Shown here one piece after another: positions 10,829 through 21,939 of a stretch of DNA of 64,000 nucleotides (positions within the stretch are counted from its first letter, which is position 1; the number at the start of each line of letters is the position of its first letter). A program made the position numbers and the translations under genes. Under the pieces are notes generated by a model. That model searched no databases and was not told the DNA's origin. It worked only from the letters and a program-made list of their open reading frames with translations. Source of the stretch: Antilocapra americana (taxonomy: Eukaryota; Chordata; Mammalia; Artiodactyla; Antilocapridae); the NCBI GenBank assembly GCA_007570785.1, contig ML662449.1, positions 13,331,564-13,395,563 on the forward strand, in the 5' to 3' direction.

Positions 10829-12087
10829 TCTATTAAAAGACTTGTTGAAAATATAATAGTATATCCACACAACTGAGAACTGAGCATTCTGGAAAGGATT
10901 AAAGAACACACACACATACACATATGCATACTAACTACTAATTTACAAGAAAATACAGGGGTCAGCAGAACATGTTAAATCACCCCCAAAAGATTCGATC
11001 AACAAAATCCAGATTCTGGGAAACTCTATGGGACAGATAGCCCAGTTTTTTAAATGGGCAAGAAGAGGGAATAATTACTCGAAGAGTCTTTCAGAAATTT
11101 ACAAGCCAAACTCAATCAGTGGACCTCGTTTGGCTGTTAATTCAAACACAGCAACTTAAAATATATATATGACAACTAGCTAACCAGGCTAAATACTGAC
11201 TGGATATTTAATGATTTTATTTCTGTACGGGTTTAACTGAGTTATGTTTAAGAGGAAGAAGCCCTTATCTTTTAAGAGATATGTTAAAAAATATTTCAAA
11301 TAAAATTATCTGTCTGGGACTTGCTTCAAAATAATCTGGGGGGCAGGATGTGAAAGTAGCTGGGGATGTAGAAGAAATAAGGTTGACCATAAACTGCTAA
11401 GTGCTAGATGATGGACAACTAATTTAGAGATTCATTACAGTATTCTCCCTGATTTCAGACATGTTGAAACTTCATAATAAAATGTGTGTATTTTTAACAA
11501 GCTGGCATAAAAATCTTTGTAAATATCTTTGTGCATGTTATGCTATTGTTTATAAAGGATAAATTTCAAGATACAGGATCTCCCGGGTAGAAAAGAGTAT
11601 GAAAATTTTTATATTTATAGAGACTGAAAAACTTGTCTTTAAAAAGGATTTATTTACCAACAACACACAATCAACAATGTACAAGATGCTCATTTCTACA
11701 CACCCTAACAATATGAAAAATGACCTGCCTAAGACCAGATGATATGGCCTAGAATAAAGCTCATATAATGATCAATAACTATCATTCTGCCTATGTTAGT
11801 GAAACAGCTTTTAAATTTGCATATATAAAACTTTGAATAAAAAGTCCACCTTCTACCAGTTATTTAAAAAATCTAGTTTTAAGTTAATAAAAGTTTACGG
11901 AATAAGTGAAAATAGGTTTCCATTAATTTTAACTCAAAAATAAGAGTAATGAATCCTTGAAATGTAAAGACTATTAGTAAATCATTTAATAAATCATAGT
12001 AAAAGCAGGACTTCAACTTTACATATTTTGCAACCCTCATATTTCATTGTAAGATTATCATACATTTTTGAGGAAATGTATAGAAAT
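10829..12087. other. Non-coding; one ancient repeat-like block
   Basis: No gene is visible. A CA-rich run sits at about 10905-10922. The block at about 11305-11485 ('gggacttgcttcaaaataat', 'ggacaactaatttagagatt', 'ttcataataaaatgtgtg') resembles a second block at 50130-50310, so both probably derive from one old interspersed repeat that I cannot name with certainty. Confidence 0.4.
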
Positions 12088-12308
12088 AGGGCTTCCCAGG
12101 TGGTGCTAGTGGTAAAGAACCCACCTGCTAATTCAGGAGACACAAGAGACGCGGGTTTGATTCCTGAGTCAGGAAGATCCCCTAGAGGAGGGCACAGCAA
12201 TCTACTCCAGGATTCTTGATGGAGAATCCCATGGACAAAGGAGTCTGGCAGGCCATAATCCATGGGGTTGCAAAGAGTCAAACAATTGAAGTGACTTGGA
12301 CGTAGCAC
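12088..12308 (+). mobile_element. Bov-tA / Bov-A SINE
   Basis: Sense SINE, from 'agggcttcccaggtggtgct' to 'gttgcaaagagtcaaacaat'. It is moderately diverged, and its coding-looking frames on either strand come from the SINE. Confidence 0.88.
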
Positions 12309-12694
12309 ACATGGAAATAGAATAATGATTACTAGTATCTCACACTAAATTTCAGTTGTCGAAAACAAACTGATTACCAAGTGAAATATAGTAAACAATA
12401 GATATTATAATAAATAATAGAGATTATTGATATTCACTACAATTTCTAACCTGGGACAAACATTTCAAAACAAAATTTGATCTTGATTAACGAGATTTAT
12501 TTTCCCACCAAATCACTCTAGAATAGAATAAATAGACTGATTCAAGTAACTGTTTGCCATATGATACATTTTGATAACATATGTATACTGAAACTCAACC
12601 ATCAATCAATACACAGTAAAAATAACTGAAAATTAAAGTTCTTATAAAGTACTTTAATCTCAATATATCTGCATCTCTCCAAAGAATGACCTAA
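12309..12694. other. Non-coding, nothing recognised
   Basis: AT-rich sequence without a long frame or a repeat I recognise, upstream of a BovB copy. Confidence 0.4.
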
Positions 12695-14273
12695 TCAAAT
12701 TCCTATGCTTATACAGTGGAGGTGACAAATAGATTCAAGGGATTAGATCTGGTAGACAGAGTACCTGAAGAGCTATGGATAGAAGTTTGTAATATTGCAC
12801 AGGAGGCAGTGACGAAAACCATCCCAAAGAAGAAGAAATGCAAGAAGGCAAAGTAGTTGTGTGAGGAGGTCTTACAAACAGCTGAGAAAAAGAGACATGA
12901 AAGACAAAGGAGAAAGGGAAAGATATACTCAACTGACTTCAGAGTTCAGAGAAGGGCAAGGAGAGATAAGAAAGCCTTTGTCACTGAACAATGCCAAGAA
13001 ATAGTGTAAAATTATAGAATGGGAAAGACTAGAGATCTCTTCACGAAAACTAGAGATATCAAGGGAACGTTTCATGAAAAGATGGGCAAAATAAAGAAGA
13101 GAAACAACAAAGACCTAACAGAAGCAGAAGAAATTAAGAAGAGATGCAAACACAGAATTGTACACAAAAAGTTTTAATGACCTAGAAAACCATGATGATG
13201 TGTTCACTCACCTAGAGCAAGACATCCTGAAATGTGAAGTTAGCTGGGCCTTAGGAAGCATTACAACAAAGCTAGTGGAGGTGATAAAATTCCAGCTGAG
13301 CTATTTCTAATACTAAAATATGATGCTGTTAAAGTCCTACAATCAATATGCCAGAAAATTTTGGAAAACTCAGCAGTGGCCACAGGACTGGAAAAGGTCA
13401 ATTTTCATTCCAATCCTAAAGAAAGGCAATGCCAAAGAATGTTTAAACTACCATACAATTGTACTCATTTCACATGCTAGCAAAATAATGCTCAAAATCC
13501 TTCAAGCTAGGCTTCAGCAGTATGTGAACCAAGGACTTCCAGATGTACAAGGTGGAGTTAGAAAAGGGAGAGGAACTGAAATCAAACTGCCAACATCCAA
13601 TGGACCAGAGAAAAAGCAAAGGGATTCCAGAAAAACATCTACTTATGCTTCACTGACTATGCTAAAGCCTTTGACTGTGTGGATCACAACAAACTGTGGA
13701 AAATTCTTAGAGACAGGAATACCAGATCACCTTACCTGTCTCCTGAGAAACCTGTATGAAGGTCAAGAAGCAACTGTTAGAACTAGACATGGGACAACAG
13801 ACTGGTTCAAAGTTGGGAAAGGAGTACAAGGCTGTATACTGTCACCCTTTTTACCTAACTTCTATGCAGAATACATCATGAGAAATGCCAGGCTGGATGA
13901 ATCACAAGCTGGAATCAAGATTCTTGGGACAAATATCAACAACTTCAGATGTGCAGATGATAACACTCTAAAGGCAAAAAGCAGAGAGGAACTTATAAAC
14001 TTATAAACTTGATGAGAGGGAAAGAGGACAGTGAAGAAGCTAACTTAATACTCAACATTCAAAAAACTAATCATGGCATCTGGTTCTATCACTTCATGGC
14101 AAATAGAAGGGAAAAAAGTGTGATAAGTAAAGCAGCCCAAGATCTTGGGCTCCAAAATCACTATGGACGGTGACTATAGTTATGCAATAAAAGACGCTTA
14201 CTCCTTGACAGAAAAGCTATGACATACCCAGACAGCATATTAACAAGCAGTGGCATCACTTTTCCAACAAAGG
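12695..14273 (+). mobile_element. BovB, left part (linker and RT)
   Basis: Sense BovB starting at 'tatacagtggaggtgacaaa', so it is truncated within the endonuclease-RT linker. The largest frame, 13320-14006 (228 codons), contains 'CLNYHTIVLISHASKIMLKI', 'GLPDVQGGVRKGRGTE' and an altered active site 'FRCADDNTL' (Tyr to Cys). Frameshifts follow. The element is split by a SINE and resumes at 14590. Confidence 0.9.
13320..14006 (+). pseudogene. BovB reverse transcriptase fragment, 228 codons
   Basis: The longest BovB sense frame in this copy. It spans RT fingers and palm: 'WKTQQWPQDWKRSIFIPILK', 'ARLQQYVNQGLPDVQGG', 'FKVGKGVQGCILSPFLPNFY' and the active site 'RCADD'. The usual aromatic residue before Ala-Asp-Asp is Cys, and the region 'FDCVDHNK' has been frameshifted out. 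There is no intact endonuclease upstream, so this is a dead copy. Confidence 0.7.
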
Positions 14274-14588
14274 TGAAGTGAATTGAAAGCCACTCAGTCA
14301 TGTCCAACTCTTTGTGATCCCATGGACTATACAGTCCATAGAATTCTCCAGGCCAAGATACTGGAGTGGGTAGCCTTTCCCTTCTCCAGGGAATCTTCCC
14401 AACCCAGGGATCGAACCCAAGTCTCCCACATTGCAGGTGGATTGTTTACAAGCTGAGCCGCAAGGGAAGTCCAAGAGTACTAGAATGGGTAGCCTAGCCC
14501 TTCTCCAGGGGATCTTCCCAACCCAGGAATTGAACCAGGGTCTCCTGCATTGCAGGAGGATTCCTTACCAACTGAGCTATCAGGGATC
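14274..14588 (-). mobile_element. Bov-A2 SINE (two Bov-A units) inside BovB
   Basis: Antisense dimeric SINE. The first unit spans about 14274-14472 and the second about 14473-14588. Each has the 'cttctccagg' centre and a 'cattgcagg' head motif. BovB sequence is cut at 14273 and continues at 14590, so the SINE inserted into the LINE. Confidence 0.88.
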
Positions 14589-15028
14589 ATCAAAGCTACG
14601 GTTTCTTAAGTAGTCATGTACAGATATGAGAACTGGACATAAAGTACACTGAGCACTGATGAATTGATGCTTTCAAACTGTGGTGTTGAAGAATATTCTT
14701 GAGAGTCTCTTCTACAGCAAGTAGATCAAACCTAAAGGAAATCAACTCTGAATATTCAACAGAAGGAATGATGCTGAAGCTGAAACTGCAATACTCTGGC
14801 AATCTGATGTGAAGAGCCACCTCACTGGAAAAGACCCTGATGCTGGGAAAGAGTGAAGGCAAAAGGAGAAGGAGGCAACAGAGGGTGAGAATGTTGGATG
14901 GCATTATCGACTCAATGGACATGAGTTTAAGCAATCTCCAGGAGCTAGTGAAGGACAGGAAAGCCTGGTGTGCTGCAGTCCATGGGGTAACAGAGTCAGA
15001 CATGACTTAGCAACTGAACAACAGCAGC
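14589..15028 (+). mobile_element. BovB, right part to 3' tail
   Basis: Continuation of the BovB broken at 14273: 'gtagtcatgtacagatatga', 'gtggtgttgaagaatattct' and the tail 'gtcagacatgacttagcaac'. It is highly diverged with several stops. Confidence 0.88.
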
Positions 15029-15159
15029 AATAAATGAGCTATTATTATTTCAGTAGAGGCACATCAACTTATATCAAAGGTCTCAAACAATGACACCCGA
15101 AAATTCCATGTTAAAACAACAAATTTTTACTCATAAAGTTATGATAAGACATTATTTTT
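15029..15159. other. Non-coding, nothing recognised
   Basis: About 130 bases of AT-rich sequence between BovB and an antisense L1 tail. Confidence 0.4.
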
Positions 15160-15258
15160 TTAACTTTTTACTTTATATTGGAATATAGTTAATTAACAAG
15201 GTTGTGTTAGTAACAGGTGTACAGCAAAGTGATTCAATTATGCATATACTTTTATCAT
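15160..15258 (-). mobile_element. L1 3' UTR tail
   Basis: 'attggaatatagttaattaa' and 'aggtgtacagcaaagtgatt' are the reverse complement of a characteristic L1 3'-end stretch. It is only about 100 bases, a strongly 5'-truncated insertion. Confidence 0.75.
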
Positions 15259-15765
15259 TTATGCTTACATATTTTTCTAATGAAAACAATAACTGTTCAA
15301 CAAAATATGTACTATATATATTACACCAGAGGGCATGACTTTCATAAAGATTATTTGCATTGAAATTACTGAGAATGGTGTTGGACATCACTGGCATTAA
15401 CCCTAAAGGATAACACTTTTTGGCTCTTTGTTCCTGCTGTTTCTTAAATTTGATACACTGATGATGCTTGACCATCCTAACACTTTTCACATTATCACCT
15501 TAGGGTCTTGCCCTTTTCCAGTTCTAAAAAATACATATACATTATTTTCCTTAAGAACATGGTAAACACTGTATTTGAAAGGACAAGAAAAACTGAACTC
15601 AATGGTGGGGAAAAATATTATCAAAATGTTTTTAAAGGTTAGAATAATTCTATAACATATATGAATATTTAATAATGAAATATTTGTGGTTTTCTCAAAC
15701 TATTAATATCAGATTTAGAAATTACTAACAGATTTTTGTTCAATTAATGCTTTTTTTTAATGTTT
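15259..15765. other. Non-coding, nothing recognised
   Basis: AT-rich sequence with no gene signal. The 105-codon minus-strand frame at 15173-15490 lies partly in the L1 tail and shows no recognisable domain. Confidence 0.4.
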
Positions 15766-15972
15766 GAGCTCCCTGGTAGCTCAGAGGGTAAAGCGTATGC
15801 CTGCAATGCGGGAGACACGGGTTCGATCCCTGGGTCTGGAAGATCCCCGGGAGAAAGAAATGGCAACACACTACAGTATTCTTTCTTGGAGAAACCTATG
15901 GACAGAGGAGCCTGTTAGGCGACAGTCCACAGGGTTGCAAAGAGTCAGACACGACTGAGCAACTTCACTTTT
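15766..15972 (+). mobile_element. Bov-tA SINE
   Basis: Sense Bov-tA with a well preserved head ('gagctccctggtagctcaga', 'gcctgcaatgcgggagacac', 'gggttcgatccctgggtct') and tail ('gagtcagacacgactgagca'). The head keeps a B-box-like 'ggttcgatccc', as expected for its tRNA-derived Pol III promoter. Confidence 0.93.
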
Positions 15973-16261
15973 TTTCTAATGCTTTTGCCAGTAAGTAGAA
16001 CTCATTAAATAAAATTTTGAAGCTTGTATCATAGGACTATGACCAGTGTCAGTCTTCCATTTAACTATCAAGATTTTGATGAAAGCCACTTCTTATATTT
16101 TATTCTCACTTCATAAATACTTTTGGATCATAAAATGGTATATCGTTGCTAATAAAAATTAACAACAGTGCAACTCTGTAATGTTTGCTTTTTAAAAAGT
16201 TTCATTTTAACTTTTTAAAATCAATCATTAAGTTTAAATATAAAATGTCAAATTAATAGAG
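15973..16261. other. Non-coding, nothing recognised
   Basis: AT-rich sequence between a SINE and the next BovB. Confidence 0.4.
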
Positions 16262-17109
16262 TGAGGAGCCAGGAAGTCAAGAAACACCTGGAGTAACAGG
16301 GAAATTTGGCCTTGGAGTACAGAATGAAGCAGAGCAAAGGCTAATAGGGTTTTGGCAAGAGAACATACTAGTCATAGCAAACAGCCTCTTCCAACAACAC
16401 AAGAGAAGACTCACGGACATCACCAGATGGCCAACATTGAAATCAGATTGATTATATTCTTTGCAGCCAAAGATGGAAAAGCTCTATACAGTCAGCAAAA
16501 ACAAGACTGGGAGCTGACGGTGGCTCAGATCATGAACTCCTTGCCAAATTCAGACTGAAATTGAAGAAAGTGGGGAAGACCACTAGATCATTCAGGTATG
16601 ACCTAAATCAAATCCCTTAGGATTACACAGTAGAAGTGAGAAATAGATTTAAGGGACTAGATCTGATAGACAGAGTGCCTTATGAACTATGGATGGAGAC
16701 AGAAGACAGGGATCAAGACCATCCCTAAGAAAAAGAAATGCAAAAAAAGCATAATGGCTGTCTGAGGAGGCCTTACGAATAGCTGTGAGATGAGAATCCA
16801 AAAGCAAAGGAGAAAAGGAAAGATATACCCATTTGAATGCAGAGTTCCAAAGAATAGCAAGGAGAGGTAAGAAAGCCTTCCTCAGTGATCAGTGCAAAGA
16901 AATAGAGGAAAACAATAGAATGGGAAAGACTAGACATCTCTTCAAGAAAATTAGAGATAACAAGGGAATATTTTATGCAAAGATGGGCACAATAAATGAC
17001 AGAAAAAGCAAAGACTTAACAGAAGCAGAAGATATTAAGAAGAGGTGTCAAGAATACACAGAAGTACTATACAAAAAAAACTCTTCATGACTCAGATAAC
17101 CATGATGGT

Positions 17110-17565
17110 GTGATCACTCACCTAGAGTCATACATCCTGGAAGGCGAAGTCAAGTGGGCCTTAGGAAGCATCACTATGAACAAAGCTAGTGGAGGTGATG
17201 GAATTCCAGTTGAACTATTTCAAATCCTGAAAGGTGATGCTGTGAAAGTGATACACTCAGTATGCCAGCACATTTGGAAAACTCAGCAGTGGCCACAGGA
17301 CTGGAGAAGGTCAGTTTTCATTCCAATCCCAAAGAAAGGCAATGCCAAAGAATGTTCAAACTACCACACAATTGCACTAATCTCACACTCTAGTATAATG
17401 CTCAAAATTCTCCAAGCCAGACTTCAACAATACATGAACTGTGAACTTCCAGATGTTCAAGCTGGTTTTAGAAAAGGCAGAGGAACCAGAGACAAAATTG
17501 TCAACATCCACTGGATCATCAAAAAAGCAGGAGAGTTCCAGAAAAACATCTATCTGCTTTATTGA
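17110..17565 (+). pseudogene. BovB RT N-terminal fragment
   Basis: A 151-codon frame with 'ITHLESYILEGEVKWALGSI', 'MNKASGGDGIPVELFQ' and 'WPQDWRRSVFIPIPKKGNAK', the RT fingers region. The frame shifts at about 17555, and the palm ('CFIDYAKAFDCVDHNKLWK') continues in the overlapping frame 17441-17788. It is not translatable as one protein. Confidence 0.7.
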
Positions 17566-18120
17566 CTATGCCAAAGCCTTTGACTGTGTGGATCACAATA
17601 AACTGTGGAAAATTCTGAAAGAGATGGGAATACCAGACCATCTTACCTGCCTCTTGGGAAATCTGCATGCAGGTCAGGATGCAACAGTTAGAACTGGACG
17701 TGGAACAACAGACTGGTTCCAAATAGGAAAAGGAGTACGTAAAGGCTATATATTGTCACCCTGTTTATTTAACTTATATGCAGAGTAGATCATCAGAAAC
17801 GCTGGGCTGGAAGAAGAACAAGCTGGAATCCAGATTTCCGGGAGAAATATCAATAACCTCAGATATGCAGATGACACCAGCCTTACGGCAGAAAGTGAAG
17901 AACTGAAGAGCCTTTGGATGAAAGTGAAAGAGGAGAGTGAAAAAGCTGGCTTAAAGCGTTCAGAAAACTAAGATCATGGCATCCGGCCCCATCACTTCAT
18001 CGGATATACATGGGGAAACAGGGAAACAGTGGCTGACTTTTTTTTCTCAGCTCCAAAATCACTACAGATGGCGACTGCAGTCATGAAATTAAAAGATGCT
18101 TACTCCGTGGAAGGAAAGTT

Positions 18121-18624
18121 ATGACCAACCTATACCGCATATTTAAAAGCAGAGACATTACTTTGCCAACAAAGGTCCATCTAGTCAAGGCTATGGTTTT
18201 TCCAGTAGTCATGTATGGATGTGAGAGTTGGACAGTGAAGAAAGCTGAGCACGGAAGAATTGAAGCTTTTGAACTGTGGTGCTGCAGAAGACTCTTGAGA
18301 GTCCCTTGGACTGCAAGGAGATCCAACCAGTCCATCCTAAAGGAGATCAGTCCTGGGTGTTCATTGGAAGGACTGATGTTGAAACTGAAACTCCAATACT
18401 TTGGCCACCTCATGCGAAAAGTTGACTCATTGGAAAAGACCCTGATGCTAGGAAGGACTAGGGGCAGGAGAAGAAGGGAACGACAGAGGATGAGATGGCT
18501 GGATGGCATCACCGACTCAATGGACATGGGTCTGTGTGGACTCCAGGTGTTGGTGATGGACAGGGAGGCCTGGCGTGCTGCAATTCATGGGGTTGCAAAG
18601 AGTCGGACACGACTGAGCGAATGA
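18121..18624 (+). pseudogene. BovB C-terminal fragment, 167 codons
   Basis: An open frame over the BovB C-terminal domain: '[20 protein letters not shown]', '[19 protein letters not shown]', '[19 protein letters not shown]' and '[20 protein letters not shown]' at the natural C-terminus. It has no RT core of its own. Upstream frameshifts near 17960-18060 separate it from the active site. Confidence 0.72.
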
Positions 18625-18628
18625 ACTG

Positions 18629-18852
18629 AAATGATGTCTAAGTTGGCATGTGAATGCCTATGGGAGTATAAGCCTGATGATAACCAGAACAGATACTTAG
18701 CTTCAGTGTTGAGGAGATAACAGGGTATGATAGAAACTGTGGTATGCACTGGAGTATGTCTATCTCATTAAAGTGGGCAATAGCTATTCTTATTCAGCAG
18801 ATTTCTGCTGTTAAGAAATGGAGGTCAGATTTTGCCAGATCTTACGATTTTT
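18629..18852. other. Spacer between inverted BovB copies
   Basis: About 220 bases of sequence not assigned to a repeat, with no long frame. Confidence 0.4.
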
Positions 18853-19895
18853 CAAAAAGTCACAGAGATTTCTCAAGAGGAAGGTCAAGTGGTCTGGTAT
18901 TCCCATCTCTTTCAGAATTTTCCACAGTTTATTGTGATCCACACAGTCAAAGCCTTTGGCATAGTCAATATGGCAGAAGTAAATGTTTTTCTGGAACTCT
19001 CTTGCTTTTTTGATGATCCAACAGATGTTGGCAATTTGATCTCTGGTTCCTCTGCCTTTTCCAAATCCAGCTTGAACATCTGGAAGTTCACAGTTCAAGT
19101 ACTATTGAAGCCTGACTTGGAGAATTTTGAGCATTACTTTGCTAATGTGTGAGATCAGTGCAATTGTGCAGTAGTTTGAGCATTCTTTGGTATTTGCGTT
19201 TGAGACTAGAATGAAAACTGACCTTTTCCAATCCTATGGCCAATCCCAAGTTTTCCAAATGTGCTGGCATATTGAGTGCAGTGCTTTCACAGCATCATCT
19301 TTCAGGATTTGAAATAGCTCAATTGGAACTCTGTCACCTCCACTAGCTTTGTTCTTAGTGATGCTTCCTAAGGCTTACTTGACTGCATTCAGAATGTTAC
19401 ACCATTGTGGTTATCTGGGTCATGAAGATCTTTTTTGTATAATACTTCTGTGTATTCTTGACACCTCTTCTTAACATCTTCTGCTTCTGTTAGGTGCATC
19501 CCATTTCTGTCCTTTATTGTGCCCATCTTTTCATGAAATGTTCCCTTGGTATCTCTAATTACCTTGAAGAGAACTCTAGTCTTTCCCATTCTCTTTTTTT
19601 CCTCTACTTCTTTGCATTGATCACTGAGGAAGGCTTTCTTATCTCTCCTTGCAATTCTTTGGAACTCTGCATTCAAATGGGTATATCTTTCGTTTTCTTC
19701 TTTGCCTTTAGATTCCCTTCCTTTCACAGCTGTTTGTATGGCCTCCTGGGACAGCCTTTGGCTTTTTGCATTTCTTTTTCTTGGGGATGGTCTTGAACCC
19801 TGTCTCCTGTACAATGGCAAGAACCTCTGTCTACAGTTCTTCAGGTACTCTATCAGATCTAGCCTTAGATCTGATAGAGTGCCTGATAAATGCAG
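18853..19895 (-). mobile_element. BovB internal segment, lacking the 3' end, with terminal foldback
   Basis: Antisense BovB covering the linker and RT fingers/palm, with 'NCELPDVQAGFGKGRGTRDQ' and 'YAKGFDCVDHNKLWKILKE' on the minus strand. Its sense 3' edge at 18853 stops inside 'LLRNL', so the active site, C-terminus and 3' tail are missing, which is unusual for a LINE insertion. At its sense 5' edge the sequence turns on itself: 'actctatcagatct' (19849-19862) is followed by 'agatctgatagagt' (19867-19880). Confidence 0.85.
19389..19820 (-). pseudogene. BovB linker fragment, 143 codons
   Basis: Minus-strand frame with 'AKSQRLSQEAIQTAVKGRES', 'AEFQRIARRDKKAFLSDQCK' and 'RCQEYTEVLYKKDLHDPDN', the basic linker between endonuclease and RT. 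It belongs to the antisense BovB segment and has no functional context. Confidence 0.65.
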
Positions 19896-19904
19896 TCATA
19901 CAAT

Positions 19905-20380
19905 ATGTTCTCTCTTGCACCAGGCTTCTCTCACTTAGCACTGTTTCTGAGGTTCATACATGTTTTAGCATGTAGTTTATTTCATTAAAGGTGCTGAACA
20001 GTATTCCATTGTTTAAATATACCAACTGATGAATATCTGAAGTATTTTCAGTTTGTTGCTACTATCATGAATAATGTTTCTAATAAATATTCACATATAC
20101 ATTGTGAAGTGGACATTTGTTCACATTTTCCTTGGTTATATCTAGTGGAGTGGAATTAGTGGATCATACTGTTATTAAGTTTATATTTAATCTTCTTATC
20201 TTCAAGAAACTGACAGGTTGTTTTTCCAAACTGGCTATAACATATAAAATACCCAACAGATATATATTAGCATTTCAGTTTCTCCAGATTTTCACTTACA
20301 ATTGGTACTGTCAGCTTTCTTGATTATACCCATTTTATTGGGTATAGAGTTGTATCTGGTTATGATTTTAATTGCATTAC
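19905..20380 (-). mobile_element. Old L1 3' region, right half (sense)
   Basis: Antisense L1: 'aacagtattccattgtttaa', 'accaactgatgaatatctga', 'tttttccaaactggctataa' and 'gggtatagagttgtatctgg' follow the antisense order of the ORF2 C-terminus. It is interrupted at 20380 by an LTR-BovB block and continues at 21285. Confidence 0.8.
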
Positions 20381-20856
20381 TGATAGCTTAAGGTAAATCA
20401 TGTCAGATTCATGATCTCCGAAGAAGAAGATTTAGCTTTGGGACCAGGGACCAGGCAGCATCACTCAAGAGCTTTTGTGTAGCAGTCTTATTAAAGAATA
20501 AAAAAGGGACAGAGAAAACTTCTGACACAGACATCAGAAGAGGGATGAAAGATGCCCCCACTCACTAGTCTTCTCAAGACAGGCCTTAAATACTTTTACC
20601 AGACCCACTCCCACAACATACATCTTAACAAGATTAGAACTAATAGAAAGGTCTTACCAAACCCACTCCCACAACATGTTTTAAGATAACAGGATTAGTC
20701 AGAAGGTTCCTGTTAAGAAGGAGAAACATATCCTCAAGCAAGATGGAGTGTTGTTACATAATACAGAGCTTAAGGAAAAACATAGCCTTGAGCCATTACC
20801 TCTGGGATTAAAGAAAAAAACCTTTATATCAACCTACCTAAGGATCAGCTTTCTCA
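20381..20856 (-). mobile_element. Ruminant ERV-type solo LTR
   Basis: A non-coding block starting TG on the plus strand and ending CA at 20855-20856 (an alternative left edge is 20401, also TG). Read on the minus strand it has a poly(A)-signal-like 'aataaga' region, then 'agctcttgagtgatgctgcc' and 'ccctggtcccaaagctaaat', resembling the R-U5 of ruminant ERV LTRs. No retroviral coding sequence adjoins it. Family assignment is from memory and tentative. Confidence 0.55.
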
Positions 20857-21280
20857 TTTTTTCCAGTAGTCATTTATGGATGTGAGAGTTGTACTATAAA
20901 GAAAGCTGAGCACCAAACAATAGATGCTTTTGAATCGTGTTGTTGGAGAAGACTCTTGAGAGTCCCTTGGATTGCAAGGATATCAAGTCAGTCCATCCTA
21001 AAGGAAATCAGTCCTAAATACTCATTGGAAGGGCTGATGCTGAAGCTGAAAGTCCAATACTTTGGCCACTTGATAGGAAGAACTGACTCAATGGATAAGA
21101 CTTTAATGCTGGGAAAGATTGAAGGCAGGAGAGAAAGGGGACAACAGAGGATGAGACAGTTGGATGGACATGAGTTTGAGTAAGCGCTGAGAGTTGGTGA
21201 TGGACAGGCAAGCCTGGTGTGCTATAGTCCATGGGGTTGCAAAGAGTCAGGCAAGATTGAGCCCCTGAACTGAACTGAAC
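20857..21280 (+). mobile_element. BovB 3' end adjoining the LTR
   Basis: Sense BovB beginning abruptly at 'ttttttccagtagtcattta' and ending in the 'cctgaactgaactgaa' tail. It encodes the C-terminal '[20 protein letters not shown]' block. It directly abuts the LTR with no spacer, and L1 sequence resumes right after it. Confidence 0.85.
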
Positions 21281-21284
21281 TTAC

Positions 21285-21900
21285 CCTAATGACCAGTGAT
21301 TCTGAACATTTTCATGTGGTTATTAGCCACTAGTACAGCTTCTCTGGTAAAATACATATAAAAAACATATATACATTTTTAACTGGGTTGTCTCCTTATT
21401 ACTGAATTATAAAATTTCTTCATATAGTCTGAATGTAAGTTCTTTATCAGATAAGCGATTTGCAAATATTTTCTCCCAGTCTGTGGCTTGCCATTTCATT
21501 TTCTTAACAATGGCTTTTGATGTACAAAACTTTCAAATTTTAGTAAGCACAATTAGCTATTTTTTCCTTTTATCAATTGTGTCTTTCATGTTGTAGATGA
21601 GAAATCTTTTTATAACCTAAGAACCCCCAAATTTTCCCTTATGTTTGGTTCCAGACGTTCTACAGTTTTAGTTCTTACATGTAAGTCCATTTTGAGTTAA
21701 TTTTCACATATTATGTGATGTAAGAATCTAACTTCATGGTTTTCTACACAGAAATCCGATTTCTCTAGCACCAATTGTGGAAAAGACTCCTTTCACCCTC
21801 TGAATTGCCTTGGCAATTTTGTCAAAAATCAGTTGACCATATAAATGTAAAGGTTTTGCCTTTAAGCAAATTAAATCCAGATTTCCCATTATGTTCCACT
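21285..21900 (-). mobile_element. Old L1 3' region, left half (sense)
   Basis: Antisense L1 resumes: 'ttgcaaatattttctcccag', 'ccattttgagttaattttca', 'gcaccaattgtggaaaagac' and 'tgtcaaaaatcagttgacca' are in the expected antisense ORF2 order. It fades out near 21900. Confidence 0.82.
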
Positions 21901-21939
21901 GGTTACTACATCTATCCTTACATCTTCTCTAGTCTTGGC

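Larger units (their letters stand above)
16262..18628 (+). mobile_element. BovB, 2.4 kb (endonuclease C-terminus to 3' tail)
   Basis: A relatively young sense copy, 5'-truncated within the endonuclease ('aggaagtcaagaaacacctg'). It retains 'EFQRIARRGKKAFLSDQCKE', RT blocks 'YAKAFDCVDHNKLWKILKEM' and 'GIPDHLTCLLGNLHAG', an active site of RYADD near 17860-17875, and the C-terminal '[13 protein letters not shown]' block. Frames 16833-17090, 17110-17565, 17441-17788 and 18121-18624 together cover the protein with frameshifts between them. The tail ends at 'gactgagcgaatgaactgaa'. It forms an inverted pair with the copy at 18853-19895. Confidence 0.93.
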
